A stretch of 64,000 nucleotides of DNA from Afipia sp. (GCA_017474385.1 JAFVHU010000152.1:146317-210316); one strand, 5' to 3'; shown: positions 8,365 to 17,684, counted from the first letter of the stretch. Numbers and translations are program-made. The notes: generated by a model from the sequence alone, not told the origin.

Positions 8365-8960
8365 CCCTTGTTCATCCTTGCCTCTCGAGGCTACGGACAA
8401 GACTTAAAGGGCACGGCTTATGTCGACATGGATGGCGCGACTCAAGATAGCCATCGCAATGCTGGCCGCCTTGCCCCCTTAACCGGTCGCAACATCGAAT
8501 CCGACGTAAGCAATTCAAGAGCAGCGCAAACCGGTCGGGTTCAATTCAGCGAAGATGTTGCGATCGCTGGTGTCATTGAACTATGGGCATTACCACTACA
8601 AGATGTTCCTCGGCAGGCTTGATTGTCAATAGACCGGGTTATGCGAATGGCTGATGCTTGTTGAGCGATATGCCATCGCGCGCGATGCCGCACTGCAATC
8701 TGGAACACCAAGCACGCGCAGCATCGTCCGCGCTTTCCGGGCAGAGATTTTGCGAATGCACAAGAGAACGAACAGCACGTGCTATTCTTCTCTGATTGCG
8801 CTATATTCGTTCCACAGGTCGCGACCCGCTTTTGCCCGGCAAAGCTCCTTCGTGAACTTGGCCGTCTTATCTGGTCGCCATTTCTGCGCACGAAGGCGAT
8901 TGAACGTCGCTTAAAAAGACGCCCAATCTCGCCGGTGCGAACGCATGGGAGATTGTGACC
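8365..8960. other. Intergenic region between cox operon and DUF2189 gene (divergent)
   Basis: About 600 bp between divergent genes, so it must hold both promoters. I see a TTGACA on the minus strand at 8624-8629 without a good -10, and an inverted pair CGCAACATC / GATGTTGCG about 60 bp apart near 8487 and 8552. No convincing coding frame or RNA gene was found. Confidence 0.4.
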
Positions 8961-9872
8961 ATGGCTACACCGTATTCCGACAACATTCCGCAGGTCGTAC
9001 CAGACGCGTCTTATAGCGCCGCCGTTCCTGTCGTTCGCAACATCGGGACCTCCGATCTGCGTGAGGCCTTGCGGCTGGGCTGGGAGGACTTCAAGGCGAT
9101 TCCAAGCCACGCGATTATCCTGTGCGTCATCTATCCGGTGCTCGGACTTGTGATTGCGAGAACGGTGCTGGGCCATTCGGTATTGCCGCTCCTGTTTCCG
9201 CTGGCGGCGGGCTTCGCATTGATTGGTCCTTTTGCGGCACTTGGTCTCTATGAACTCAGCCGCCGCCGCGAGCGCGGGGAAGAGCCTTCTGCGTGGGACG
9301 CTTTTGCCGTGCTGAGATCGCCGTCCTTCGGAGCCATGCTCGGACTTGGTGTGATCCTGCTTATTCTTTTCGTTGTCTGGGTCACCACCGCGGATTCCAT
9401 TTACGTTGCCATCTTCGGCAATACCCCTGCTGCAAGCATTCCCGATTTCGCTTCACGCATTTTCACGACCAAGGAGGGGCTGCAACTGATGATCGTGGGG
9501 TGCAGTGTTGGCTTCCTGTTCGCTGTCATCGCCTTGTGCATCAGTGTCGTGGCGTTTCCGCTGATGCTCGACCGGCATGCGAATACGATCGATGCAATCC
9601 GGACTTCGCTGCGGGTTGTGGCGAAGAATCCCGTTGCCATGGCGACATGGGGTCTGATTGTTGCCGCGCTGCTGGTGATCGGTTCGATTCCGCTGTTCCT
9701 CGGTCTCGCCGTCGTTCTGCCAGTACTCGGTCATGCCACCTGGCATCTCTATCGCAAGGTGCTGGAGCCGGATCCGAATCCCTATCAGGAACCACCCCAC
9801 CCGCCGAAAGGACGGCGCTATGCGGCAGACTTTCCGGCCTCTCTGTTCCCGTGGGGGCGCGACAAGCCGTAG
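8961..9872 (+). CDS. DUF2189 family integral membrane protein
   Basis: 303-residue inner-membrane protein of the uncharacterised DUF2189 family. The conserved N-terminal part reads LREALRLGWEDFKAIPSHA, followed by six hydrophobic segments, among them ILCVIYPVLGLVIART, FPLAAGFALIGPFAALGLYELSRRRERGE and VAFPLMLDRHANTIDAIRTS. The C-terminus GHATWHLYRKVLEP is typical of the family. Start at 8961 (ATG) is favoured over a GTG two codons earlier because GGGAG is 9 bp away. It is transcribed away from the oxidase operon. Function unknown. Confidence 0.85.
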   Translation: MATPYSDNIPQVVPDASYSAAVPVVRNIGTSDLREALRLGWEDFKAIPSHAIILCVIYPVLGLVIARTVLGHSVLPLLFPLAAGFALIGPFAALGLYELSRRRERGEEPSAWDAFAVLRSPSFGAMLGLGVILLILFVVWVTTADSIYVAIFGNTPAASIPDFASRIFTTKEGLQLMIVGCSVGFLFAVIALCISVVAFPLMLDRHANTIDAIRTSLRVVAKNPVAMATWGLIVAALLVIGSIPLFLGLAVVLPVLGHATWHLYRKVLEPDPNPYQEPPHPPKGRRYAADFPASLFPWGRDKP

Positions 9873-9935
9873 AACTAACGTCCGAAGCGAATCCGCTGCG
9901 ACGCCCATGGTCGGCAGCGGAAACGCTTGGGACCG

Positions 9936-11639
9936 CTACACGCCGAGTGCTCGCCCATCGCTCCGCGGATCGTGCGCTCCCGTGATGCTTCCGTCGGCAT
10001 TGATACGAATTGCGCCGGGATGTCCCGCAAGCGGGCTTTGAGCCGGAATCGGACTCATTTCGTGGCCGCGTTCCGCGAGTTTCTTGAACACCTCTTCGCC
10101 CGCGTCCTTCTCCAGTTTCAGGCTGTCGCGTGAATCGGAGAATGTCTTCCCGAGCAGGAAGCGAGGCCGCGAAAGCGCCGTGAGCGGATCCATGTTGTAG
10201 TCGATGAGCCTTGTGAGCACGGCCGCGAGCGTTTGCGGCTGGCCGTCGGCACCCTGCGTTCCATATAGAAGATGAGGCCGTCCCTGCTTGAGATACATGC
10301 CCGGATTAAGCGTGTGGAACGGGCGCTTGCCAGGCTTGAGACAGTTGGGACTCGCGGGATCGAGATTGAATGAGGCACCGCGGTTGTGCCACAGGATGCC
10401 GGTATCGCCCGCGATCATGCCGCTGCCCCAGTCGAAATAGACGGTCTGAAGCATGCTGACGCAGTTGCCGTTCTGGTCGGTCGCGGCGATGTAAACCGTG
10501 TCGCCTTTCTTGAACACGTGCGGCCAGGGCAGCGCCTTTTCCATACTGATGGCTTTGGCGTGTGCGTCGAGGCTATCTTTTGAAAGCAGCCGATTGACGG
10601 GAACGTCGGTGAATTCAGGATCGGCAATATACCGATTGCGGTCGATGAAGGCATACTTCACGGCTTCGACCATCAGATGATAATGATCCGCGCTGCCTTC
10701 CGGATATTTTGCAAGGTCGAAGCGATCGAGGATGCCCATGATCTCAAGGGTGGTGATGCCTTGCGTTGGCGGGCGAAGCCCGATCAGTTCGCCATCGCGG
10801 TAGCCGACACGCAGGGGCGCCTCGTCGCGGGCACGGCAGCGGGCGAGATCTTCCGCCGTCAACGGCGACCCAATTTTCTTCAGCCCGGCAGCGATGCGTT
10901 CCGCGAGCTTGCCTTCGTAGAAATCACGCCCGCCATTCGCCGCCAGCATTTCAAGCGACCCGGCAAGCTCCGGCTGCATCAGCGTCTCGCCGATTTCCGG
11001 CATCCGCCCGGTGGGCATAAAGATACGCTGAACATCCGGCCAGTCTTTTAGATTCTTCGTTTCGAATTCCTGCCAAAATCGCTGCGAAGGCGTAACCGGA
11101 AATCCCTTGCGGGCATACTCAATCGAGCGTTCGAACAGCGAAGCCCAGCTCAGCTTGCCGCCCCAGGACTTGCGGCTGAAATCGAAAGCCTGATCCCAGG
11201 TATCCACAGTAGCGGCAGCGGTCAGCGCCGATCCTGGCCCCCGTACCGGAACGCTGCCGCTGTAGTTCGGGGGATTGGCGGCCGCCTGACCGACGCCTGA
11301 TAACGTCCGCACGTTACCCTTGCGATCGCTCATGATCATAAAGGCGTCGCCGCCAAGTCCGGTGAAGTGCGGATAGGTCACGCAGAGCGTGGCGCCGATG
11401 GCGATAGCCGCCTCGATGGCGTTGCCTCCCTTTCGCAACACCTCCAGGCCCGCCTGAGTGGCGAGTTCGTGCGGACTCGTGACCATGCCTTTGGTCGATT
11501 GTGCCAGAGCACCGGTATTGGATAACGCGTGAACCGGACCCGGCATCGCAGCCGCGACGGCGGCAAAGGCCGATGTAACAAGCAACTCACGCCGTGAGAT
11601 ATTCCCGCTGCGTCGATCGAAGAGCCCAACGTTGGTCAT
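9936..11639 (-). CDS. Gamma-glutamyltransferase-family Ntn hydrolase with Tat signal
   Basis: 567-residue member of the gamma-glutamyltransferase (GGT) superfamily, which self-cleaves to expose an N-terminal Thr nucleophile. It starts with a twin-arginine signal (ISRRELLVTSAFAAV...GPVHA), so export folded to the periplasm is likely. The family core TKGMVTSPHELATQAGLEVLRKGGNAIEA is followed by YPHFTGLGGDAFM. The predicted processing Thr is in FKKGDTVYIAATDQNGN, near residue 380. It ends a minus-strand gene series after the carbamate kinase, 123 bp downstream of it. Substrate is uncertain: an oxamate or ureide amide is possible from context, but a periplasmic location argues against it being the oxamate hydrolase. 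Confidence 0.82.
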   Translation of the reverse strand: MTNVGLFDRRSGNISRRELLVTSAFAAVAAAMPGPVHALSNTGALAQSTKGMVTSPHELATQAGLEVLRKGGNAIEAAIAIGATLCVTYPHFTGLGGDAFMIMSDRKGNVRTLSGVGQAAANPPNYSGSVPVRGPGSALTAAATVDTWDQAFDFSRKSWGGKLSWASLFERSIEYARKGFPVTPSQRFWQEFETKNLKDWPDVQRIFMPTGRMPEIGETLMQPELAGSLEMLAANGGRDFYEGKLAERIAAGLKKIGSPLTAEDLARCRARDEAPLRVGYRDGELIGLRPPTQGITTLEIMGILDRFDLAKYPEGSADHYHLMVEAVKYAFIDRNRYIADPEFTDVPVNRLLSKDSLDAHAKAISMEKALPWPHVFKKGDTVYIAATDQNGNCVSMLQTVYFDWGSGMIAGDTGILWHNRGASFNLDPASPNCLKPGKRPFHTLNPGMYLKQGRPHLLYGTQGADGQPQTLAAVLTRLIDYNMDPLTALSRPRFLLGKTFSDSRDSLKLEKDAGEEVFKKLAERGHEMSPIPAQSPLAGHPGAIRINADGSITGAHDPRSDGRALGV

Positions 11640-11762
11640 GATGTTCCTTTCCCTTTATCGCCGACACGCAAGATCGTCTGCGCGATCATTAAATCCGCGT
11701 GCGAGCGATGCTTGCTTAATCTCCTGGTTGACTGCGCTTATTTCCCGTGGCGCGAAACCGCG

Positions 11763-12728
11763 TCACGCATTCCGTACGATGTGTGTTCCGGTCTCGCCGC
11801 GAAGCGCGGGCATCGCATGATCGAGATGACTGATGATCGCGCGCTTGCCGCCGCCTTCGATAAAGCGGATCGCCGCATCGATCTTCGGTCCCATGCTTCC
11901 GGGCGGAAAATGTCCCTCCCGGTGATAGGCCTTGATTTCGTCGAGCGTCACCTCCGCAAGCTCCTTCTGGTTGGGCTTGCCGAAATTGATCGCGACACGC
12001 GGCACCGCCGTCAGGATCAGCAGCTCGTCGATATCGAGCACGTTGGCGATGTGTGCTGACGTCAGATCCTTGTCGATGACCGCAGGTACACCGGTGCGCA
12101 CGCCCTTCGCATCGCGGATCACCGGCATGCCGCCCCCGCCGCCGGCAATGACGATGGTCCCGCGCTTGACCAGTGCATCGACCAGCGAGATATCGCAGAC
12201 ATGCTTTGGTTTCGGCGACGGCACGACATGACGCCAACCGCGGCCTGAATCCTCGCGCATCGCCCAGTTGAGTTCCTTGCTGATGTTCTTGGCTTCCTCT
12301 TCCGTGAAGAAGGGCCCGACAAACTTGGTCGGGTTGCGGAAGGCAGGATCGTCGGCATCGACTTCCACCTGGGTCAGAAGACTCGCGACGTGCCGTTGAT
12401 TGCCCTGCTCCCGCAACGCGTTCTCGATCGCCTGCATCAGGAGATAGCCGATCCCGCCTTGGCTGTGGGCCACGCAGATGTCCATCGACATCGGCGGAAT
12501 GCGGCTCATGGTCAGCATCTGGCGCATCATGATCTTGCCGACGACGGGACCATTGCCGTGTGTGATCACCAGTTCATTATCGATCTGGGCCAGCGGCAAC
12601 AGCGCTTCCGCAGTCTGCTGAGCGACCGATTTTTGTTCTTCGGAGGTACCGCTGATGTCTTCCGGATGAACCGCGTTGCCGCCGATCGCAATCACGAGGC
12701 GACGCGGAACTTCATTAAGTGTTCGCAT
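11763..12728 (-). CDS. arcC: Carbamate kinase
   Basis: Cytosolic enzyme converting carbamoyl phosphate and ADP to ATP plus carbamate (then CO2 and ammonia), 321 residues. Conserved motifs are RRLVIAIGGNAV, ITHGNGPVVG, AHSQGGIGYL, VIAGGGGGMPV, the KDLTSAHIANVLDIDELLILTAV segment and the C-terminal GPKIDAAIRFIEGGGKRAIISH. Its ATG lies inside the end of fdrA (14-bp overlap), so it is translationally coupled to the carbamoyltransferase. That context means it should harvest the carbamoyl phosphate made from a ureide, like E. coli AllK. Confidence 0.95.
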   Translation of the reverse strand: MRTLNEVPRRLVIAIGGNAVHPEDISGTSEEQKSVAQQTAEALLPLAQIDNELVITHGNGPVVGKIMMRQMLTMSRIPPMSMDICVAHSQGGIGYLLMQAIENALREQGNQRHVASLLTQVEVDADDPAFRNPTKFVGPFFTEEEAKNISKELNWAMREDSGRGWRHVVPSPKPKHVCDISLVDALVKRGTIVIAGGGGGMPVIRDAKGVRTGVPAVIDKDLTSAHIANVLDIDELLILTAVPRVAINFGKPNQKELAEVTLDEIKAYHREGHFPPGSMGPKIDAAIRFIEGGGKRAIISHLDHAMPALRGETGTHIVRNA

Positions 12729-14247
12729 AACGGTTTACCTTCATGTCAGTGGTCGCGAGAGCAAGCACGAGTTCGCAGGCCTGCGCATTCGACGGCGCGA
12801 CCATAACGCCGGCCTCTTCCAGACGCCGGACCTGTGCGGAGCGCACCTGCCGATCGAGTTCAGTGCCGGTCACCGAAGCGACAATGATCGGCGCATTGTC
12901 AGCGCGATCTGCCACGATCTCCGCCAGGTGTGCGGCGGGATCGGCATGCGCGCCGTAGCCGATCACGAGATCGACGAGAATGACCGCAACCTCGGGATCG
13001 ACCAGTGCCGCGCGCAAGGCGTCGTCACGCACCGACGGATCGATCATGGGATGTGGCCGGCCCTGGGTATATTCGTCGGCTCCAAGATCGATGATCCGAT
13101 CCAGGCCCGCGCTCTCCGGCGCATCGAGATAGGGAACGTTGGGAATCGCCGCGTTCGACGTCACCTGGCGTCCGCCTGCTCCAAGGATCACCTGCGCCTC
13201 GGCACAGAGCGTTCCTCCGGCAAACAGACCCTCGATCCGGCGCTCACCTCTGCGCCGGGGCAGGCGCGTGGCCAGCTTCGTGACGTTGAAGTTGCCGCCG
13301 ATGGTCCGGCCTCCGAGCGCGAGTTCGGCAGCATCCTTGAGCGTACGCGCGAAATTCGCATTCGGCGGAAGCTCAGCAGAAGCTGCGCCGATGAAGCACA
13401 CCGTGTAGGGCTTCGGACTTCTGGCGATGCGTGCGATCACAACCTTCGCAACATCCGGATGCGGCGGCTTGGAAATCAGCACCACGCGATCCGTCTCCGG
13501 ATCGGCATCCAGCGCGTCCATCGCCATCAACGTCGTAATGCCGCCGATTTCCTTTTTCAGGTCACGGCCGCCCACGCCGATCGCATGCGAGATGCCTTCG
13601 CCTGCTTCGGAGATCAGACACGAGACTTCCTGCGTCCCAGTTCCGGACGCGCCGATGATTCCGATCTTGCCGCGCTTCAACTTGTTGGCGAATGCCAGAG
13701 GCGCACCGCCGATGACGGCCGTGCCGCAGTCCGGCCCCATCATCAGCAGACCCAACTCGCGCGCATGCTGCTTCAGCGACAGTTCGTCTGTGATCGAGAC
13801 GTTGTCGCTGAACATCAGCACGTGAAGTCCGCGGTTAAGCGCCTTGCGCGCTTCCGCCGCGGCGAATTCGCCGGGAACGGATATCAGGGCCAGATTGGCG
13901 TCCGGCGTGGCCTTGACCGCTGCACCAATGCTGCGCGGCCGCCATGCAACCTCTCCCGAACTCTGGGTCTTCGGTTTGTCGAGCGCCTTGAGTGCATCGC
14001 CAAGCGCGTCCCGTGCGGCCTGTTCGCTCTCCGCCTTGACCGCAAGGATAAGATCGTTGCCTTGCGCAGCAACATCCCCGTCAAGAAGCCCTGCGTTGCG
14101 CATGATGGCGACGTTGGACGGCGTTCCCATCATCAGCGCGGCTTCGAGAATGCCGGGTGCCGACGCGATCTCACGCGACAGCCGCATCAGCGCGACGGAA
14201 TCCAGATAGAAACCTTTTCGAATCTCATTCAGAACGAACGCGCTCAT
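12715..14247 (-). CDS. fdrA: FdrA / AllF subunit of oxalurate (oxamate) carbamoyltransferase, without its C-terminal module
   Basis: 510-residue SucD-like protein of the FdrA family. In E. coli, FdrA (AllF) with AllG and AllH phosphorolyses oxalurate to oxamate and carbamoyl phosphate. The N-terminus FYLDSVALMRLSREIA...ALMMGTPSN and the core PDANLALISVPGEFAAAEARKAL, MFSDNVSITDELSLK, GPDCGTAVIGG and GIIGASGTGTQEV match FdrA closely, as does the second half (IDLGADEYTQGRPHPMIDPSVR). It is about 45 residues shorter than the E. coli protein. The missing C-terminal part is encoded separately at 15505-15693. ATGA overlap with allG upstream and a 14-bp overlap with arcC downstream show tight coupling. 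Confidence 0.9.
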   Translation of the reverse strand: MSAFVLNEIRKGFYLDSVALMRLSREIASAPGILEAALMMGTPSNVAIMRNAGLLDGDVAAQGNDLILAVKAESEQAARDALGDALKALDKPKTQSSGEVAWRPRSIGAAVKATPDANLALISVPGEFAAAEARKALNRGLHVLMFSDNVSITDELSLKQHARELGLLMMGPDCGTAVIGGAPLAFANKLKRGKIGIIGASGTGTQEVSCLISEAGEGISHAIGVGGRDLKKEIGGITTLMAMDALDADPETDRVVLISKPPHPDVAKVVIARIARSPKPYTVCFIGAASAELPPNANFARTLKDAAELALGGRTIGGNFNVTKLATRLPRRRGERRIEGLFAGGTLCAEAQVILGAGGRQVTSNAAIPNVPYLDAPESAGLDRIIDLGADEYTQGRPHPMIDPSVRDDALRAALVDPEVAVILVDLVIGYGAHADPAAHLAEIVADRADNAPIIVASVTGTELDRQVRSAQVRRLEEAGVMVAPSNAQACELVLALATTDMKVNRYANT

Positions 14248-15494
14248 GATACCCCCAGATCTTTCGCAATGGCACGGACGGCTTGCTGGAAGCAGGCCAT
14301 CGGCGCCTTCACCACGCCGGCACCCACCTGCCCGATCCCGGGCTCACGATGCGCGATCCCGGTATTGATGACGGGCGCCAGTCCGGTTTCGACCACCAGC
14401 CGCACATCGATTCCCGTCGGAACGCCGGCGAAGTCGAGTGCTGCGATCGTCCATTCAGGATTCTGGCCCGCGGTGATTTCACCCATCGCCCGGGTAAAAT
14501 TTCCCGCTGACGACGGCGCGCCCGCGCCGATGAATCCGGCGACTGCGGGCGACGCAGCCATGGCGAAACCACCAAGGCCGATAGTCTCAACAATGGCGGA
14601 GTCACCCATGTCGGGGTTGGCGTCCTTTTCGGAATAGCCCGCGAAATAAAGCCCCTCCGGCATTTCGACCGGCGCGGTGAACCACTGGTCGCCGAGACCG
14701 CTGACCCGCACGCCGAAGTCGGTGCCGTTGCGGCACATGGCGGTGACGATGGTCGAACCGCGAATGCCCTTCGCCGGATCGGTCATCGCTTTGCCCATCG
14801 CCATCGCGATGTTGAGAAAGAACTGATCGTTCTGCGCAATGAAGGCGATGCAATCGGCGAGAACTTCGTTGTCGGTCGAGGTTCGCGCCAGCGACGGCCC
14901 CACCTCTCTCAGAAAAACGCTTGAGCAGGCAAGATTGCGCTGATGCATCTCGTCGCCCATCGAGAGACCGCGCGCGATGATCGACTTGAGCTCGATGCCG
15001 CCGCGCGCCCGGATCGCCTTGGCGAGGACCGGTCCAAACACGTCACGCAGCCAGGCCAGACGCGCCAGCACGCTCGCGTCATTCCCGCCGAAACGCATCA
15101 CCTTCCCGAGCCCCTCGTTGATCGCGCAATAGGCGCGGTTCGAGAACCGGGTGTTCTCGACGACGAAGAGCGGCATCGAGACAGTCGTCATGCCGGTCAT
15201 CGGACCGACTGCGCCGAAATGATGGTTCGGATGAAATTCGATACCGCCGCTCGCGGCCAATTCGGTGGCGGCATCGAGATCCGGCGCCCAGCCTTCAAAG
15301 ACGATCGCGCCGGCGACCGCGCCGCGCATCGGACCGCACATCTTGTCCCAGGTGATCGGTGGCCCGGCGTGGAGGACCATCCGGTCCTTCAATCCCTTCA
15401 ACACCTCACGCGCCGGAACGATGTCGATCAGCTTCGGCTCGCCTTCCAGAATGCGCGCCAGCGCCTGCTTGTTTGCTTCCTCGATCAATTTCAT
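14244..15494 (-). CDS. allG: AllG (YlbE, DUF1116) subunit of oxalurate carbamoyltransferase
   Basis: 416-residue DUF1116 protein, the same length as E. coli YlbE/AllG. The ATG at 15494 has GAGGAGG 5 bp upstream. Diagnostic segments are LLHAGPP-like MVLHAGPPITWDKMCGPMRGA, ATELAASGGIEFHPNHHFGAVGPM, VVENTRFSNRAYCAINEGLGKVMRFG, RGLSMGDEMHQRN and the C-terminal VETGLAPVINTGIAHREPGIGQVGAG. In the known complex it works with FdrA and AllH to split oxalurate with phosphate. It lies between the split FdrA module gene (10 bp upstream) and fdrA (4-bp overlap). Confidence 0.9.
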   Translation of the reverse strand: MKLIEEANKQALARILEGEPKLIDIVPAREVLKGLKDRMVLHAGPPITWDKMCGPMRGAVAGAIVFEGWAPDLDAATELAASGGIEFHPNHHFGAVGPMTGMTTVSMPLFVVENTRFSNRAYCAINEGLGKVMRFGGNDASVLARLAWLRDVFGPVLAKAIRARGGIELKSIIARGLSMGDEMHQRNLACSSVFLREVGPSLARTSTDNEVLADCIAFIAQNDQFFLNIAMAMGKAMTDPAKGIRGSTIVTAMCRNGTDFGVRVSGLGDQWFTAPVEMPEGLYFAGYSEKDANPDMGDSAIVETIGLGGFAMAASPAVAGFIGAGAPSSAGNFTRAMGEITAGQNPEWTIAALDFAGVPTGIDVRLVVETGLAPVINTGIAHREPGIGQVGAGVVKAPMACFQQAVRAIAKDLGVS

Positions 15495-15504
15495 GAACGC
15501 CTCC

Positions 15505-15693
15505 TCATACACCGAGCTTCGCAAGCAGCGCAGCCATCGCAGGATCACCACCAGCCGGCGGCGACCAGTCGACATGGACGACCTCGATGTCGCAGTCGCG
15601 CAGATCCTTCACGAAGCCTTCAAGTCCGACGTTCACGACTTTCACGTCGCTCGTCAGCAGGGCCTGGTACGGCATATTTTTCTCGATTGCCAC
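15505..15693 (-). CDS. Free-standing C-terminal module of FdrA
   Basis: Small protein of about 62 residues. Its sequence (LLTSDVKVVNVGLEGF...EVVHVDWSPPAGGDPAMAALL) lines up with the last ~50 residues of E. coli FdrA (VAVINIGLRSF...PVVHYQWSPVAGGNKKLARLL, from memory), a part that the fdrA gene here lacks. So the FdrA polypeptide is split into two genes with allG between them. Start choice: an ATG at 15702 touches GGAGGA with no spacing, so the in-frame GTG at 15693 (9 bp spacing) is more likely. First gene of the operon; its promoter carries the shared palindrome. Confidence 0.8.
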   Translation of the reverse strand: MAIEKNMPYQALLTSDVKVVNVGLEGFVKDLRDCDIEVVHVDWSPPAGGDPAMAALLAKLGV

Positions 15694-15727
15694 GAACGTC
15701 ATTCCTCCACTTTTTATCGACGCTTCG

Positions 15728-15757
15728 AGATTAGTAAGAAAATTCTTACTTTGTCAA
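15728..15757 (-). promoter_or_regulatory. Promoter with palindromic operator, allFGK operon
   Basis: On the minus strand TTGACA (15752-15757) and TAATCT (15728-15733) are separated by 18 bp. The spacer contains the palindrome AGTAAGAA-AA-TTCTTACT (15733-15750), perfect 8-bp arms. The same core recurs upstream of the 15947-17539 hydrolase and allH. The position between -35 and -10 fits repression. The candidate repressor is the TetR protein at 18890-19639. Confidence 0.7.
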
Positions 15758-15946
15758 TTGCCGATGCAGACCCGCCGAATGGATACGATGAAAAATCATG
15801 ACGTGAATGAAAGACCGCAGCAGCGAATGCGCGGCACGCCGCTTGCCGCGGCTGATAAGTGCTGAACAGAATCAAGACACCCCGCGATCGGCGAATGAGG
15901 CTAGGTCTCAGCCACCAATCCGCGACGTCACGCTGCAAAGTCCCAG

Positions 15947-17539
15947 CTATCGCGCAGCGACCACGCCATCGCTGCGAGGATCGCTTGCGCCTTCGAGCAA
16001 TCCGTCCGGATGCCAGACGATTGCGCCCGCGTGTCCCATGAATTCCTCGAACGGCCCAACAACCTGTACATCGTGCCCGAGACGGCGCATGGCCTCGATC
16101 GTTCCGGGATCGAATCGGGATTCGATTTTGAGGTTGTTGTTTTCCTCACCCCACGTCCGGCCCAACAGCCAGCGCGGAGCAGTGACCGTCGACTGGAGGT
16201 CTTGGCCATGCAGCGCATAACGCGAGAAAATTGCAGCCTGCGTTTGAGGTTGCCCTTCACCGCCCATCGTGCCGTAGGACATCAGGCGGCCGTCGCTCAA
16301 CTCCGCCATGGCAGGCTGGATGGTATGAAATGGAAGTCGCGACGGTTTCAGCGAGTTTGCATCGCCCTCGGCAAGGCTGAAGCTTGTTCCGCGATTTTGC
16401 CAGGTCACGCCGGTTTGCGGAAGAACGACACCCGAACCGAACTCCCAATAGATGCTCTGAATGAAGCTGACGTTGAGACCGCTGCGATCGGTTGCGGCGA
16501 GCCAAACCGTGTCGCCATGCTTTGACGGGTCTGGCCACGGCGCAGCACGCTCGGTCGCAACAGTTTTGTCGAGAGCAGCAAGCGATTCCCCCGTCAGGAA
16601 GTCGGCCGCAGCGCGCTCCATGTAGTCGGGATCCGTCACATGCCGATTGCGGACACGGAATGCGGCTTTGGTGCACTCAACCAGCCGGTGAAGATGATCG
16701 ATGCCATCTGCCTCGTTGGCAATGCGCCGCGCGTAAAGTCCGAGGATCAAGAGCGACGCAAGACCCTGCGTCGGTGGCGGCATATTGAAGACCTTGTTGC
16801 CAGCCACATCGAGAGACAACGGGGTTACCAGTGTGGCCTGATGACGCTCAAGGTCGGCCAGACGAAGCGGGCTGCCGGCCTTTTCAAGATCCGCAGCAAT
16901 CGATCGGGCGAGATCACCGCGATAGAAATCCGACAGGCCTGCTTGCGACAAGCGCGCGAGGGTATCGGCGACGCGAGGCTGCCGCAGCTTTGAACCGACA
17001 GCGAGCGGAGCGCCGTTCGGCAAATAAACATCGGCGAAGCCCGGAACATCCTGCAACTCCGGATGCTTCTTCTTTATGTTTTCGTGGAGTGTTTGCGGAA
17101 CCGGCACCCCTTCCCATGCATAGCGGATCGCGTCCTGCAGAAGACGCGACATCGGCAACCGGCCGCCATGCTGCCGGCGGCTGAGATTTTGCGCCTTCTC
17201 CCAGCCGTCGACGGTGCCTGCAACAGTCAGCGCCGCCAGCGGACCGCGCCCGGGAATGGCCGCGCACCCGCGCTCCCGATACCAGTTGCGATCGGCAGCC
17301 ATCGCGGAGCGTCCGCATGCCTGAATTCCGATCGGCGCCGATCCCGGCTTGCCGATAAGCCAGAAACTATCACCGCCGAGACCGTTCATGTGCGGATAGA
17401 CGACGGCGATTGCCGCAGCCGAGGCAATCATTGCTTCAATCGCATTGCCGCCGTCGGACAGAACGGAAAGACCAGCCTGGGCCGCGAGGTGATGCGGCGC
17501 CGTAACCATGCCTCGGTAGCTTCTCTTCGTCTGCAACAT
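15947..17539 (-). CDS. Gamma-glutamyltransferase-family amidohydrolase, HpxW-like oxamate amidohydrolase candidate
   Basis: 530-residue GGT-superfamily Ntn hydrolase without a signal peptide, hence cytosolic. The core SYRGMVTAPHHLAAQAGLSVLSDGGNAIEA and YPHMNGLGGDSFWLIG are family-typical. The predicted autoprocessing Thr is in KHGDTVWLAATDRSG. Klebsiella HpxW, a cytosolic GGT relative, hydrolyses oxamate to oxalate and ammonia. Here the gene sits among the genes that would make oxamate from oxalurate (allF, allG, allH) and carbamate kinase, so the same reaction is inferred. It is distinct from the exported paralogue at 9936-11639. Its promoter has the same palindrome as the allH promoter. Substrate not proven. 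Confidence 0.78.
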   Translation of the reverse strand: MLQTKRSYRGMVTAPHHLAAQAGLSVLSDGGNAIEAMIASAAAIAVVYPHMNGLGGDSFWLIGKPGSAPIGIQACGRSAMAADRNWYRERGCAAIPGRGPLAALTVAGTVDGWEKAQNLSRRQHGGRLPMSRLLQDAIRYAWEGVPVPQTLHENIKKKHPELQDVPGFADVYLPNGAPLAVGSKLRQPRVADTLARLSQAGLSDFYRGDLARSIAADLEKAGSPLRLADLERHQATLVTPLSLDVAGNKVFNMPPPTQGLASLLILGLYARRIANEADGIDHLHRLVECTKAAFRVRNRHVTDPDYMERAAADFLTGESLAALDKTVATERAAPWPDPSKHGDTVWLAATDRSGLNVSFIQSIYWEFGSGVVLPQTGVTWQNRGTSFSLAEGDANSLKPSRLPFHTIQPAMAELSDGRLMSYGTMGGEGQPQTQAAIFSRYALHGQDLQSTVTAPRWLLGRTWGEENNNLKIESRFDPGTIEAMRRLGHDVQVVGPFEEFMGHAGAIVWHPDGLLEGASDPRSDGVVAAR

Positions 17540-17558
17540 CAGAACGCTCCGCAGAAAA

Positions 17559-17592
17559 ATAAGTAATAATATTTTTACTTATATATCGTCAA
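17559..17592 (-). promoter_or_regulatory. Promoter with palindromic operator, HpxW-like gene
   Basis: Minus strand: TTGACG at 17587-17592, 17-bp spacer, TTATTA at 17564-17569. The overlapping palindrome at 17559-17582 has arms ATAAGTAA and TTACTTAT and differs from the allH copy by one base over 24. It lies 20-43 bp upstream of the start codon. Confidence 0.7.
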
Positions 17593-17684
17593 GGGCCTTT
17601 TGGAGTGAGCGAACCCGCCCCCCAGATGCGCGAACGCTTCATGCGGCATCAAAAGGCATCGACTGTGAACCCGCAGAGAAAGAA

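Noticed and set aside
8541-9176. Minus-strand 211-codon frame in the gap before the DUF2189 gene
   Set aside because: Overlaps the DUF2189 start and has no family, start signal or upstream context.
12676-14637. 653-codon plus-strand open frame opposite fdrA and allG
   Set aside because: Spans two well-supported minus-strand genes with overlapping start/stop signals; its composition is typical of antisense frames.
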